Positions 49,101 to 60,600 of a stretch of 64,000 nucleotides of DNA are shown piece after piece. The position numbers and the translations under genes are program-made. Location: positions 3,224,001-3,288,000 of the forward strand of contig RQOL01000618.1 of the NCBI GenBank assembly GCA_013076295.1. The letters run 5' to 3'. The notes under the pieces are model-generated. The model ran no database searches and had not been told where the DNA came from. It saw only the letters and a list, made by a program, of their open reading frames with translations. The stretch comes from Sanderia malayensis (taxonomy: Eukaryota > Cnidaria > Scyphozoa > Semaeostomeae > Pelagiidae). Every line of letters begins with the position of its first letter. Position 1 is the first letter of the stretch.

Positions 49101-50682
49101 ATAGCAAAAAGCCTCTAAACTTTACAATCAGAAACCTGATGCTGACATTATATATGTATACAGCAAGTTGTCTATAGAGGCGTAGAAATGTAATAAAAAG
49201 TAGGAGTGCACAGCAATAAAAAAAGCATGATATGTGACACATTCAGTCTTGGAAGGAGAAAATTTTTAATCTATGGAATGGGCATTTTTCATGTTTTTGC
49301 AAAAAACAAATTTTACATGGATGCAAGAAGCTCTGCATAGATACAGCATGTTCTACAAAGGTGCAGTTAGCTATAAATTTGTGTAAAAAAGCACAATATA
49401 CCAACTTAAGCATGCAAGAAAGTCATATGAGAAACTAGAAATCTTACCAATTTCAGTGACATCTGGGAGATTAAAGCCACCAAGGTCTTGATTCAAAACC
49501 TGTAAGCAAACAACAGGGTGGTATTAGAAATTGTGAGACAAATTCAAAGTATTCAATGGCAACAAAGATATCTTGTCAGTGAAAAGGTGCTGTTAAATTG
49601 TCGTAACAGCATCGGCAAGACTCTAAAATCGTCAGTAGAATAACATGGACATCTGTTACATAAGACTGTGGAGAAAAGCAAAAAAAATCCAAGCGAGAAA
49701 ACTGTAGTGCTCGGATTCAGAATCAATCAAATGCAAACGGTCTTCAACCGAAATGCTTGGAGGACAGTTTTTGACAGCCTTATCTTTAATTACAATATTA
49801 GCTTATTTACTTCAATAAAAGATCAGAGATGTTCATACCTCTGAATAATAATCCAAAACACCTTTTAACACTTTTCTCAAGTTGCTGATCTAAAATGAGA
49901 GAAATAAAAAGTAACAACAAAGAGATAAAATAAAAATGAATTTATTACAAATAAAAAACACACATTTTTGTTTATTAAAATATTGAAATGTCCATACTTT
50001 TAGTCTGTAATTGTCTGTAATATCTCTCTTTAGCTTCGACATCCAGTCTGGGTCAAACCACTCTGGTGCACTGAAAAAAACATGCAATCTGATCCCTTGT
50101 CTTAATTCCAACTCTAACCTAATCCTGAGCACTTATACCCTGATCTCATCATTTTACAAATCTGACATTAATTATCTTTAGAGCAAAATTGCATTTTTAA
50201 TAAATGATAAGAAAGACATACATCTGAGTGAGGGCTTCTCCCAAGGCAACCCCATCTGTCAAATCTTTCACAGTTGAATGTGGTGTTTCAATATCAGAAA
50301 ATGTACCAAGCTAAAAACAAGCATTTATAACACATGTAAAAGAAATGTTATGATGTAAAACTTCAAGGTCATCTTGTACTTAACATTGGAAAAAGGCCAA
50401 GTTGGTACCTGGCTTCAACACTTCAATTCATTATTTCAAACGAAATATTTCGAAAACTTTAATGCCATAACGAATAACTAATTATTACGAATATCGTTCC
50501 TCATAAAGTCGTGTTAAATATCAGTTTTTAACAGGAGAAACGGGAAAGAAAAGACCATGTCACTAATATATTTAAACTGACAGTAAACAAAAATTTTTTC
50601 AAAAGAAAATAAAATAACGATACCACGTACTTACCCATTTTATTAAATTCAAACAAATTGCTACCATATCTTCATGATCCAT
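40136..50682 (-). CDS. HOOK: Hook-family dynein/microtubule cargo adaptor
   Basis: Twenty-seven minus-strand exons join in frame: 50682-50635, 50310-50222, 50070-49998, 49889-49839, 49499-49448, 49094-49014, 47091-47024, 46701-46636, 46241-46158, 46004-45907, 45818-45745, 45649-45585, 45430-45347, 45225-45183, 44916-44831, 44701-44648, 44284-44174, 43841-43769, 43457-43364, 42927-42787, 42398-42273, 41918-41836, 41681-41581, 41303-41262, 40961-40905, 40700-40629, 40468-40329. They encode about 719 residues, the usual Hook length. Residues 1-176 are the N-terminal Hook domain (CLNLIKWLGTFSDIETPHST, PEWFDPDWM, LVLGCAVNCEDKE, DEEVQHDVMNAIQE), which binds dynein light intermediate chain in known Hooks. 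The rest is coiled coil, including PPEVKGKFIRLKHENKMLKL and EDMKQMEERYKKYLDKAK. The C-terminus (ISAWYEMSMRLHRKAAEERL, FLARQRQAASSRR) is the conserved FTS/FHIP-binding end. The end is uncertain: the last exon either splices at 40329 (GTATGT) or reads through to a TAG at 40136. A separate gene is nested in the 47092-49013 intron. Confidence 0.95.
40833..40862. repeat. 11-bp tandem repeat AGATTAGTCT
   Basis: About 2.7 units lie in a Hook intron. Confidence 0.8.
41316..41455. repeat. Tandem repeat of CATTGAATCCATCCATGAAT in Hook intron
   Basis: A roughly 50-bp composite unit containing TTGAATCCATCCATGAATCC and ATTGAAACAATT is present in two near copies plus partial units. Confidence 0.85.
43077..43190. 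repeat. Inverted units of the 23-bp minisatellite in Hook intron
   Basis: About five units of GATATTTTGCAAAAGGATAGCTG are the reverse complement of the array at 37815-38250. At the left end, ATATCCAGCTGGATAT is a perfect palindrome formed by units meeting head to head. Confidence 0.85.
43598..43625 (+). repeat. Telomere-variant G-rich tract
   Basis: GGGTTGGGGTTGGGGTTAGG followed by GTTAG is a short mixed TTGGGG/TTAGGG array with four G-runs, able in principle to form a G-quadruplex. It lies in a Hook intron. Confidence 0.7.
44325..44492. mobile_element. Copy 2 of CAGTAAACA-type MITE
   Basis: It starts CAGTAAACAGCCGGGTATAAGA after TA and ends TTTCTACTG. The interior GCATTCAGCCTATTGTTTAAATA matches copy 1 at 47681-47829. 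The right-hand flank is TG instead of TA, so this copy is older. Confidence 0.7.
47463..48698 (+). CDS. Nested coiled-coil protein inside a Hook intron
   Basis: Two exons, 47463-47621 and 47877-48698 (donor GTAAGT, acceptor TTTTTGTAG, phase 0), encode 326 residues. The gene is on the opposite strand to Hook, entirely within its 1.9-kb intron 47092-49013. Exon 1 is basic (YKRQKTELRHKAKIGRLENK) and could act as a nuclear-localisation or DNA/RNA-contacting segment. Residues about 54-100 include a non-heptad linker with NFLTPIISKLLGV. From about residue 105 onward the protein is a long parallel-type coiled coil rich in Glu/Lys. It has recurring blocks of about 36 residues starting LEKALIGEKEKC, LKKALRMELESN and LKKALTVEREKN, and ends YLEEVIQSQHKIIRNLNDKN. 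No named family is recognised; it is unlike Hook itself. The intron holds a MITE (47681-47829). Either a lineage-specific gene or a distant relative of a known coiled-coil family. Confidence 0.82.
47681..47829. mobile_element. CAGTAAACACC-type MITE (Tc1/mariner-like), copy 1
   Basis: The left terminus CAGTAAACACC and right terminus GGTGTTTACTG are perfect 11-bp inverted repeats, with similarity continuing imperfectly to about 30 bp. TA lies on each side (47679-47680, 47830-47831). The element is 149 bp and fills the intron of the nested coiled-coil gene. Confidence 0.85.
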
Positions 50683-51617
50683 ACTGACTTTGAAGTATCT
50701 TAACAATTTAAGCTTCACAATGTAAAGTAATTTAGTCTATTAATCTTTTCATTCAATTCAAGATTATTGTCATGTCATCCACGTAATGTGCTGTTCCTTT
50801 AGAGACGGGCTAGGCCCAGACCATAACCCGAATCAAAGCAACAAGGCCTTCTTAAACGATATAATTCCAGTAACAAGATGAAATTTAAATATACAAACAA
50901 CTCAGATAGATTTTCTATGAATAATTTCCTCTCAGCTGAGCTGTAAAGTTATGAATGTAATTATCTTCTGTGAAGATCACTTTTGCTACTTTACAACAAC
51001 ATGCCATGAAGACGGAGAATGAGTCCGACAATTCAATGTGGACTGAATAATGCGTTTCAGAATGAGAATGTAATTCTCAAAAAGAATTTTCGAAGAGAGC
51101 AAAACGAGAGAATATTCATATTTGAAAAAGTTTTTAAATTTAAAAAAAGCTCCCAGACAGGCCAGGTACTTTTGTATTTACAGTCGAACAATTAATAGTA
51201 GCCACCTCTAATTTACGATGACTAGAAAGAAGTTACAAAAAAATTGAGGTTAGATACGTGCAACCATATCCCAGAGAACACTAGTAAGATGCATAAATTA
51301 TCTTATCTTATGACGTCATGTAATATATTTCAGCGACGAAAGTTACAGTTAAACATTTCTGCATTGTTTTCTTTGCAACTCAAGATTAGCATGTTCATAA
51401 AAATTAGTGCAAGAATTTATGTCTTTTAAAACAATAATGCTTTCTGCTCGCGTTGGGTTTAATTCAATCGTTACTTGTGCAGTGAAAAACTACTTCTATA
51501 TATTCTTTTGTTTAAAAACTATTCTTCAGTACTTTACAAAAACAGTTGATAATACTATAATACTTTAATAATACTTTTATCTGCAACCGTAAAAAATAGA
51601 CGCTGGTGGAATGATGG

Positions 51618-54600
51618 TTAAATTGTGGAATATGTACCAAATGATTCCATGTATGCCTGTGCCATTTTGAAACAGAACTGGTACTGGGCCTAAAAATCGA
51701 CAAATTTATTATTGTAAATACTGAATAATAATATTTGCAAATTAAATAATAAGGCACTCAGAGTGCTAGATGCTCTAAAGTCTGACCATGCATTCAAATA
51801 AATGTTATATCTAAATAAGTAAAACTATATGGCATATAGTTGTAATGTGACAAGTAAAATGCTGACTTACAGAATTCTCCACAAATTGCGGTCTAAACAA
51901 TCTAATTTTCTTCACCGTGTGGAACACATCAATGAGTTGCTCTGACTTCAATCTTTCCAGTATATTCGCAATTGCAATAAACGTTCCTGTGCGGCCTGCA
52001 CCATCACTGAAAAATTAAACACGTTTTTAACTATCTCGTGGGACTAAAAAATAGCCTAGAAATCTAAAACAATTTAGACTTTTTAAATATTATAAGAATG
52101 AATACCTGCACATAACCAAAGTTGAATGTTTGTTGTTGCCCTGTTGCTTATTCGATTCACTAACATTTAACTTGTTGAGCAGGGATAAAAGTTGTGACGT
52201 GTTTTTCGGCGTGGCATGGTTAGGCCAATAATGGAACTGATACATGTCGACTTCTCGTGAATTTTTGGCCATCTAAATAAATAAATAAATAATAAATATG
52301 TACATTGTAAGTTTAATTAGAAATAAATACCCTGATATAATGAATCTTGAAAGATGACAAAATATATTTAGTTGTTTTAAGAGTATTTTGAGCTCTACCA
52401 TGAATCTGTTCAAAGAGCATAATGATAGCGAAATGAAAAATTACAAAGAAGAACTTGATAAAGAATAACGGCTTACACTTCCATGACGAATATGAATCGT
52501 TATGTGCGTAAGATCTTTTTCTTCTTTATCTGATGAGCTTTGATTTTTGACAAGTATGTGGCCATATTTTGTCTCTGAGCCAACAGAAGGCCAAAAAGTA
52601 GGATATTTCTGAATTCAAAATTAGCAAAAGTAACTCATAAGAAATGATAAATGTTACATGCTAGAATGTATTTATGTGTGAAGGCATGGCATCAAGAGGC
52701 TCTAATTCTATTGAAATGCGTCAATTGTGTGTCAAAAAGAGTGGCTATTGTAAATTTAATACACTGTCATTTTACATGCATTTGAATTGCATGAAACCTC
52801 ACCAGTGAACCTTCTTTTAATTCGTTCAGCATGACAATCATAGTGACATTATTTTCCAGCACCATGCTCCAAAACGCAGCCATTGTTTTAGGAAAAGGAT
52901 GCTCTGTTGCAATGAAGCCATATTCACGCTTGTAGCCCTATTAAAATTGATCATTTATAACAAGGAACTTTCAGTGCTTTATTCAATTTTGATTAGATAC
53001 ACTATCACCAACAATTCATTGAAGCTCCAAAACACATCACATCACCTTACAATATTAAACTCCCACGTCACAGGCCATGAAATTCAGGCTTAGTTAGGGT
53101 TTAAAAAAGTGATACACTTTGATTCTGGATGTAGGGTTACATCAAATAAAGGACGATAGCAAATGGTCTTGAGTCTTCAGCTATAGTTACAAACACTTAC
53201 ATCTACGAATGTGGCATTGACATAATCTGACGAGGCATTTTCGTAGATCGATTCCTGCAGTACAACACGATACGAATCACCTGGTTAAAATAAAGACAAC
53301 ATTCAGCAAAATTTGTGATAATAAACAAAGAAAAGGACAAAAAATCAACCGTCCAATGAAAATCGAAGCCTACTAAAATAGCATCTTGGTTAGTTTTTGA
53401 GCCAATCACTCTAGGACATGTGGTTCCAACTTTTACGATTAAAGGTTCTCTGAACAATTTGCATAGTTCGAACTCATGTAGTTCGAACTTTACCTAACTC
53501 GAACGAAATAATTCTCTGTCCCTTCAAGAATCACTAAAAAGCGAATCCTGATAAATAAACTTCTTTAATTTGAACTTTCTGTAATTCAAACATTTTCACG
53601 CCTCCCCGGGGTGTTTAAATTAGACAGAGTTGACTGTATGTATCATTTATGGACGACTGGCCTCAAAAATCTGAATTTTGAAATCTGGTTCACACAATGC
53701 CGCTTGTATATCAATACAATCAAGATAACATGTTATCTTCTGTTTCCTTAATTACCATACATTAATATTTCCATTGAAAATGGCAAAATATTAAGCACAA
53801 ACGAGGACTGAACTCGTTAAACTGATAACTGCATTAAAAACAAAAAATAAAAAACTTACGTGGTAAAATATTCTTATTTCTGTTCCTTCGTTCATTCTCA
53901 GGCTTTAACAAATTCAAAGTCTCAATGGTTGAGAAGCAATGGGTGACAGAGTTAAGGAGCTGAAAGGAAATGCAACAAATGAAAATATTATAATATCGCA
54001 ACTATCTGGCGAATTGTATAAGTATCTAGCAGTGGGACTGAATTATGCCCTGTGCAACAAAGTGATTAAAGCATACAGAGCAAAAAAAGACAACTTAACG
54101 GTGTGTTAAAAAGCAAATGTAAATTCTATTTCAACTGCGACTAAATGATACTGCTTGCAATAATAATAAAATACCTCAAATTGCATTTGGTAACCAGTCT
54201 TGCCATTGTTTAAAACTTGCAATTGAGCAGCCGTAGTTTTGATGTCATCAGCTTCAAATTCGGTACTAACGCGCATGGTTGCTTCTAACAAAGCATCGTA
54301 GATGAAGGAATATTGCTCCTGAAGACAAACGAGGCCCCAACAATCAAACGAGGCCTCATTATGTTTCAAGCAAACAATGACGTAGGCTCGCAGAACTTAG
54401 AAAACCAAACAAAAATAATGGAAGGCAATACAAACCTCTGCTGACACCAATTCGATTCTCTGGGTTCTGATAAAATTGACGTAATTGAAAACATCGATCT
54501 TCTGCTCCTTCGCAGCTAAATCCAGCATTGCGTCAATAACAATGAAAGTACCAGTACGACCAATGCCATCTCTGAAACACGAAAATGCATATAAAAAACA

Positions 54601-57600
54601 TAGGGTCCCGTATGTATACTATTTAACATAATTTGTAAGGTTTCAACGATCGATTAGAAGTGATAAGACACACATTTCTATAATAAAAATAACAAACAGT
54701 AAACAGGAGGCAATTAATGTCAAACTAGTTTCGGAAATAATTGTCAACAAAAGACACTTGCTAGTGAGTATTTATGAGCAGTGGCGTAGCCAGAGCGGGA
54801 AGATTGGAGGGGCAAACAGGCAAATTTTTTGGCAAATGAAGCCTTGTTTTTTTGTCGTACCCCCTACAAATTTTATTGCAGATTTGCACTTTTCTCAGAG
54901 ACCAACTTTCTGCGAATTGGGGGGGGGGGTGGCTGCCCCCTTGCCCCCCCTCGCTACGCTACTGTTTATGAGATAACTGGTGGGAAGATTTATCTTGATG
55001 GGATGCTTCCCCCTACTAATTTTTATGTAAACAAATTCCTCGATTAAAGGCTTGAGGTCTTTTGTTTTTGTGCTCATCTTTGTGACAAATATCAACGGAA
55101 TAAAAACTTTTTACAGTTTCAATAAAATATTAGAAATTGCCATAAACTTACGTGCAATGAACGACAATTGATGGTTTTGTCTCAAATCGAAAGCTTTTGC
55201 GAACTGTCTGTCTAAATCGTAGAATATCAGTGGGAAACTTTGGCACTCCAGAACGAGGCCAGCTCAAGAATTGGAATTGATAAACGATTCTCGATTCCGA
55301 TTGTCCTTTCTGTAGAAAAACAAACCAAGGATAACTTAATGTGCACTTCAGTAAATTCTTTTAAATTGCTTCAAATGACATAGAGGTTCATCAAAAATAC
55401 CGATATCTGAAATTTAAGTCCCGAGTAGCAACGAAAGACCATGGAAGGAATGACACAAAACAAAAGAAAATCGTTGGTTACAAACACAGAAAACAATCGA
55501 AATACATTCGTATTTAACTTATTAATGTACGATGTGATGTCCATTGCCTTAGGAATAACACAGTGGCATAGATAGGGGGGGTCAGTCAAAGGGGGACCCC
55601 CTGTAGAGCTAAGCTGGCGTTTTGTCGGAAAATCACTAATCTTGTCAGAAGTATCTTCTGTTTATGTTCAGCTCTAGCTAATTTCCTTATCTTATATTCA
55701 TAGTCTTAAAGAAACCAAAATGCTTATTAAATTTTTGTCGGAAAATCTGAATTTCTCGCCCCTCCCTATAAAATTTCCTATCTAAGCCATTGATAACATA
55801 TCAGAGAACATTTATTCATGGTTCATGGCTTCACCTCAAGGGACACTCACCCTGGAAACTGTAAAACGTCGGATGACGAAATCAGGATCACTGTCTACCG
55901 AATCCAGTGTGACAGAGATGTCGCCGAATTGAACTTTACCCTGATGAGGCCAATAGTTGGCACATTGTGTCTGGAATATAGGAAAACATTATCTCAAATT
56001 CACATCACTGGGTCAAAACGAGTCAGCAACGTTGGAATGATAGATAAATTTAATTTAATAATTAAAACTAAATTTGTTAAATACAAAATCTTGTTTTGAA
56101 AGGTGGGCTTATTAGAGAAATGAACTTAATAGAGAGGGTGTCTAAATTTCAATTTACCTCAGCACCCTCGTTGATACTTGATAACATGATTATGGCGGGA
56201 ACATTGTTATCCCAGTTCATACGCCAGAAAGCAGCCTCGTTACCATGATGAGGGTCTACAACATAATGAGGATAATTGACGGTAAACTACATGTGTAAAG
56301 GTCAGCAGAGAAAGGGTAAGAATACAAAGCAATTCAGCTAAAGAAGCTCCGAAAAACTTGGCAAACCCTTCCAAAATATGACGAATGAAAATAATTAAGG
56401 GGCCTCTTGTTCAATTTTTTCTGAGGACCTTAAAATCCACTTTGCAGCCATAGGGATAAGATATACTAGAGTGCGCACTCCGATTGACGCATCGATACAA
56501 AAGTTGAAGCATTGGCGGCCATCTTGTTGGAGGCTCGCGGACGAAATTTACGGTCTGAAGCCTTATAATTCAAATGCAAAATACGTGGATATTATTATTG
56601 CTGAAGATCAAATAAATACTCTGATATTCCTAAAATCATGGTCGGTTCAACATATTAAATTTTTATTGGTGGCTCCAACGTATTACTACTATTTCCAGAA
56701 GATATATTTTGCAGTGTGGATTGCTGCATGAAAACAGTGGCCTTGGCATTTTGCGATACGAGGTACGGGTGAATTTGAATTTTACAGACGACGCCCAAAC
56801 TAGGTAAATTAGATATCAATCAATAGGCACTCCAATCCAAACCCTAGCCCTGACCCTAGCCTTAATCCTAATCCCAGTCCAAACTCTTATTGATACGCCA
56901 GAACCTGTCAGTAGTATTACATCATGCACACTCCTGCGCAGCAACCCAATTATGGCATTGCGCATGTAAACCCACCCTTACGGAACTCTAATCCTGACCC
57001 TAACCCTATCCCTAACCCTAACCCTAACCCTAACCCTAATCCTAACCCTAACCCTAACTGATACACCATACACTGTCAGTAGTATTACGTCATGCATACT
57101 CCTGCGCAGTAGCCCATATATGGCACTGCGCATGCACGCCCACCATTAGGACATTTAAATTACAAGTTGATCAAAATACAAATTAGATGTCTTCATCGGG
57201 TTTTGAACCAGTGGTCTTGAGGTTAGTTTGCAGGAAAGTTACCATTAGTCTACAGAAGCGCTTTCTATCAGAAGAGAATATCATAAGGTCTGTTTCTTAT
57301 TTCTGAACAAAAACCACTAGCACGATCTGATTATTGGTTTTACATCACAGCAGCGTTCATTTTAACAATGTTTACAGCTAGTTTAAGTCATACCTTGTGC
57401 TGCAATGTACACTGAAGGCCTGTTGTAACTCTATAAAAAGGGAATTAAACTTTGTGTATACGATTAGCAATACGACTTTAGAAAACATGAAATCGATGAA
57501 CTTGGAAAAAAATCTAGTTGTGTTAATTTAATTTGCAACTTACGCTGATAAGATTCGCATTGAAGTAATCAATATTCGTTTGGCCAGCAAGCGGTTGCAA

Positions 57601-60600
57601 ATGAACTCTTGAGTGATCGTCTAAATTTGAAATAAATTCTTTGTTCAATGATTAGCTAAAGTAGTTTCAATCATAATCAAACGTCTATCATTGTCATATA
57701 TTACGCCAGTAATTGGTCAACCTTCTTGTACGGGCCTGTAATGTTCAGTAATAAATTATGTGAATAAGTAATTTATGTATGTCACATGATATTTGGAATC
57801 CTGTAAATACCCTGTATCCCTATGATAAATTGAGTTGTGATTGTTGATGATTCAAGTTAGATGTCTTGTTTGAGTACATATCTCGGTCAATACAATATAG
57901 TACATCCAAGACATTAAAGGGCCACACTGAGCTTCCACTTAAAATCATAAATTCGTATTCACATGATGCTTTGTCAACCAGAGTAATACTCACATGCTGC
58001 TATGTTGGGGTATCTATTCTTGCTCTGGTTTGCAGCAGTCATTGCTGTTTCCCAGCTGTAAAGTTGTCCCTTCTTCAATTGCTACAAAAATAACCAAGAA
58101 TGAAACTGTGAAAAGCAATGAGCCAACATGAATGGTTTATTGCTATGCCTATGCCTTACCAGCCCATTGTTTCGAATCCATTGTTTAAAAACAATGAGAT
58201 ATTGTTTCTTCTATTATCTTGAGCAAACGATTTTAATTCACTGATTCGTATATGCATGTTTCTACTGTAACTCAAATAAATCAAGGATTTCAAATGTCGA
58301 AATAAAATGACGAGCATACATTGTATTCGAGTGACAATGCACGATGGCAATCCGTTTGAAGATTTCTGCTAAACTCAGCAAAATCATGAACGGCTATGGG
58401 TTGGTGATGTCGATAAATTTCAACATGCGATGGAGGCTGCTTATGCCTAACTGAGGCAGCTATAAAAAAACAACATTTACAGAAAATAAGCAAACTAAAC
58501 CGGTGGATATTCATTTATTGTACAGGCCCTGGATAGTTCAAGCTCGTGTGGTTCGAGCTCTATCTAATTCGAACGAAATTCTCCATCCCTTCATTCAAGG
58601 GTCACTAATGAACCAATCCTTCCTTTTCTGACTCGAATATATTAATGTTTTCCAATTATCTTCGAATTCGACAATGATCGAGTTGATAATGTTTAACTCA
58701 TTTGAACAGTAGCTGCTACTGTAATCGACAAGTTATTCATTTGACCCCACATCCTTAAACCATAATTGTAATAACCATAATTAAAAGCATCATATACCTG
58801 AGCTTCCACTTATGGTGACATCGCGTGTCTCTTTATTGGAGATGTTAGTTTCCATTGTTAGAGATTCATATCCATCATATTCATATGCTCTGTTAGCACC
58901 CAAAGAAGCATACTGGGCCATAGGAATTGGTTCAATTTCCTTCTGTGGTGAACTGCTTGGTTTCCTTCTGTTGAAATGAATAGCATTTAAACTTTAATCG
59001 TACAAGATGCAAGCCCCGACCCTCTGGAAGTAAATAAGAAGAAAACGTGGAATCTAACAAACAAAAGTAAACGAATGTTCACAAGTTATTTTATTTAGTG
59101 ATATTACCTTTTCAAAATGACCACAACCACAACCAAAACTATTATAATCAAAACAAGCACGGCAATGATGCTCACAGATGCAGTACTAAAAGGAGTCTGA
59201 GTCTGATTTGATTGAGCATCAGTCTCATCTGTATTCGGTTTGGGTGTTCCCAATAAAGTCGTTTGTTCTGAAAGAGACAGCAATTTGTTACACAAACCGA
59301 TAGTTTTACATAAAACCTGAATCTTTGTTGGATTCTTCGTCCTAACGTCAAGCTATACATACCTATCACTGTTGAACTAGGTTTTCCAAAAAGTAATTCC
59401 GACTAAAAAATAGAAAATGTTATACAAAAAAGCATTATTAATATGAATTTATATGATGTATTTATGAAAATAATCAATCTGAATGATGAACTGTATTAAA
59501 TAAATGAGACAATATAAAAATATTACCATGTTTGCGGTCACAGCTCTAAAACAAAGTGTAAAGCTCCCAATTTTATTGAACTTAAAGCTGATACCGGGAA
59601 CAGTTTCTGAACCAGGGACAAATTGCAAGGTCAGTGGAATGCGAGATGGCTTAATTATTTCTCTGTGTGATTCTAGTCTACAACCTTTTATTCCAATTGT
59701 CACTCCAAACGCGTAGTGTCTGAAAATGAAGAACCAACATGATAGGTGAAGAGCAGTAACAGCATACGTTCCTTTCAATAATTCCAAAAATAGCAACGTA
59801 AGCTAGTTCACTACAGACAAATGTTACAGAAAAACATAATTAACAACACAACAACAGTAGCAGTTATCGTGGCATGCAGCAGTAGTGGCATAGCCATCAG
59901 CAGTAGCATAGCAACCAGGTCAATTACAATGGTAACAACAAAACCTACGTAATAGGACCATTGATGTTCGAAGCACGCTTCAGAATTACATTTGTACCAC
60001 CATTTACTTGCACCTCTCTTACGATTTCTGGTGCTAAAGGTTCTGAAAGTGATAAATACATTGAGCAAATAACGAATCTCGCAACCTAGCCTAATGCCTT
60101 GAAAAAGCTTTCGAAGCAATTAGCGAAGAAAGAATAGATTTACCGGCATAAAGAGTTGTTAATGTTATGCTAGAACTATAAGGGCCATATCCTTTGATTG
60201 TAGCTGCAGCTATTTGCACGCTGTAAACAGAACCAGGCACCAAATCAGAGACATCAAGAGACAGTCTTGTGCTAGAATTCACTGATAATACAATTGATTT
60301 TTCATGATGAAATGTCGAATTGTAGCCTTTCGTTCCACGGAGACGTATCTACAAAAAGATGGAACATGGAGCAGGTAGCATTGAACGTTTTCCAAATAAC
60401 TTGGGCTTTTAAAGGTGAATACAAGGCTTGAAAAAAGAATATACTGAGGATTGTGGACAAAATCAAAATTTTAAGGTATGACTCATGAACTTCGTGAGCT
60501 TGGATGAAGCCCATTGAAGAGCTAATAAATTTTGAAACTAGCACAATGGTCTATAAATCCCTTAATGAGCTGGCTCCAAAATATCTGTGTAGTCTTTTCA

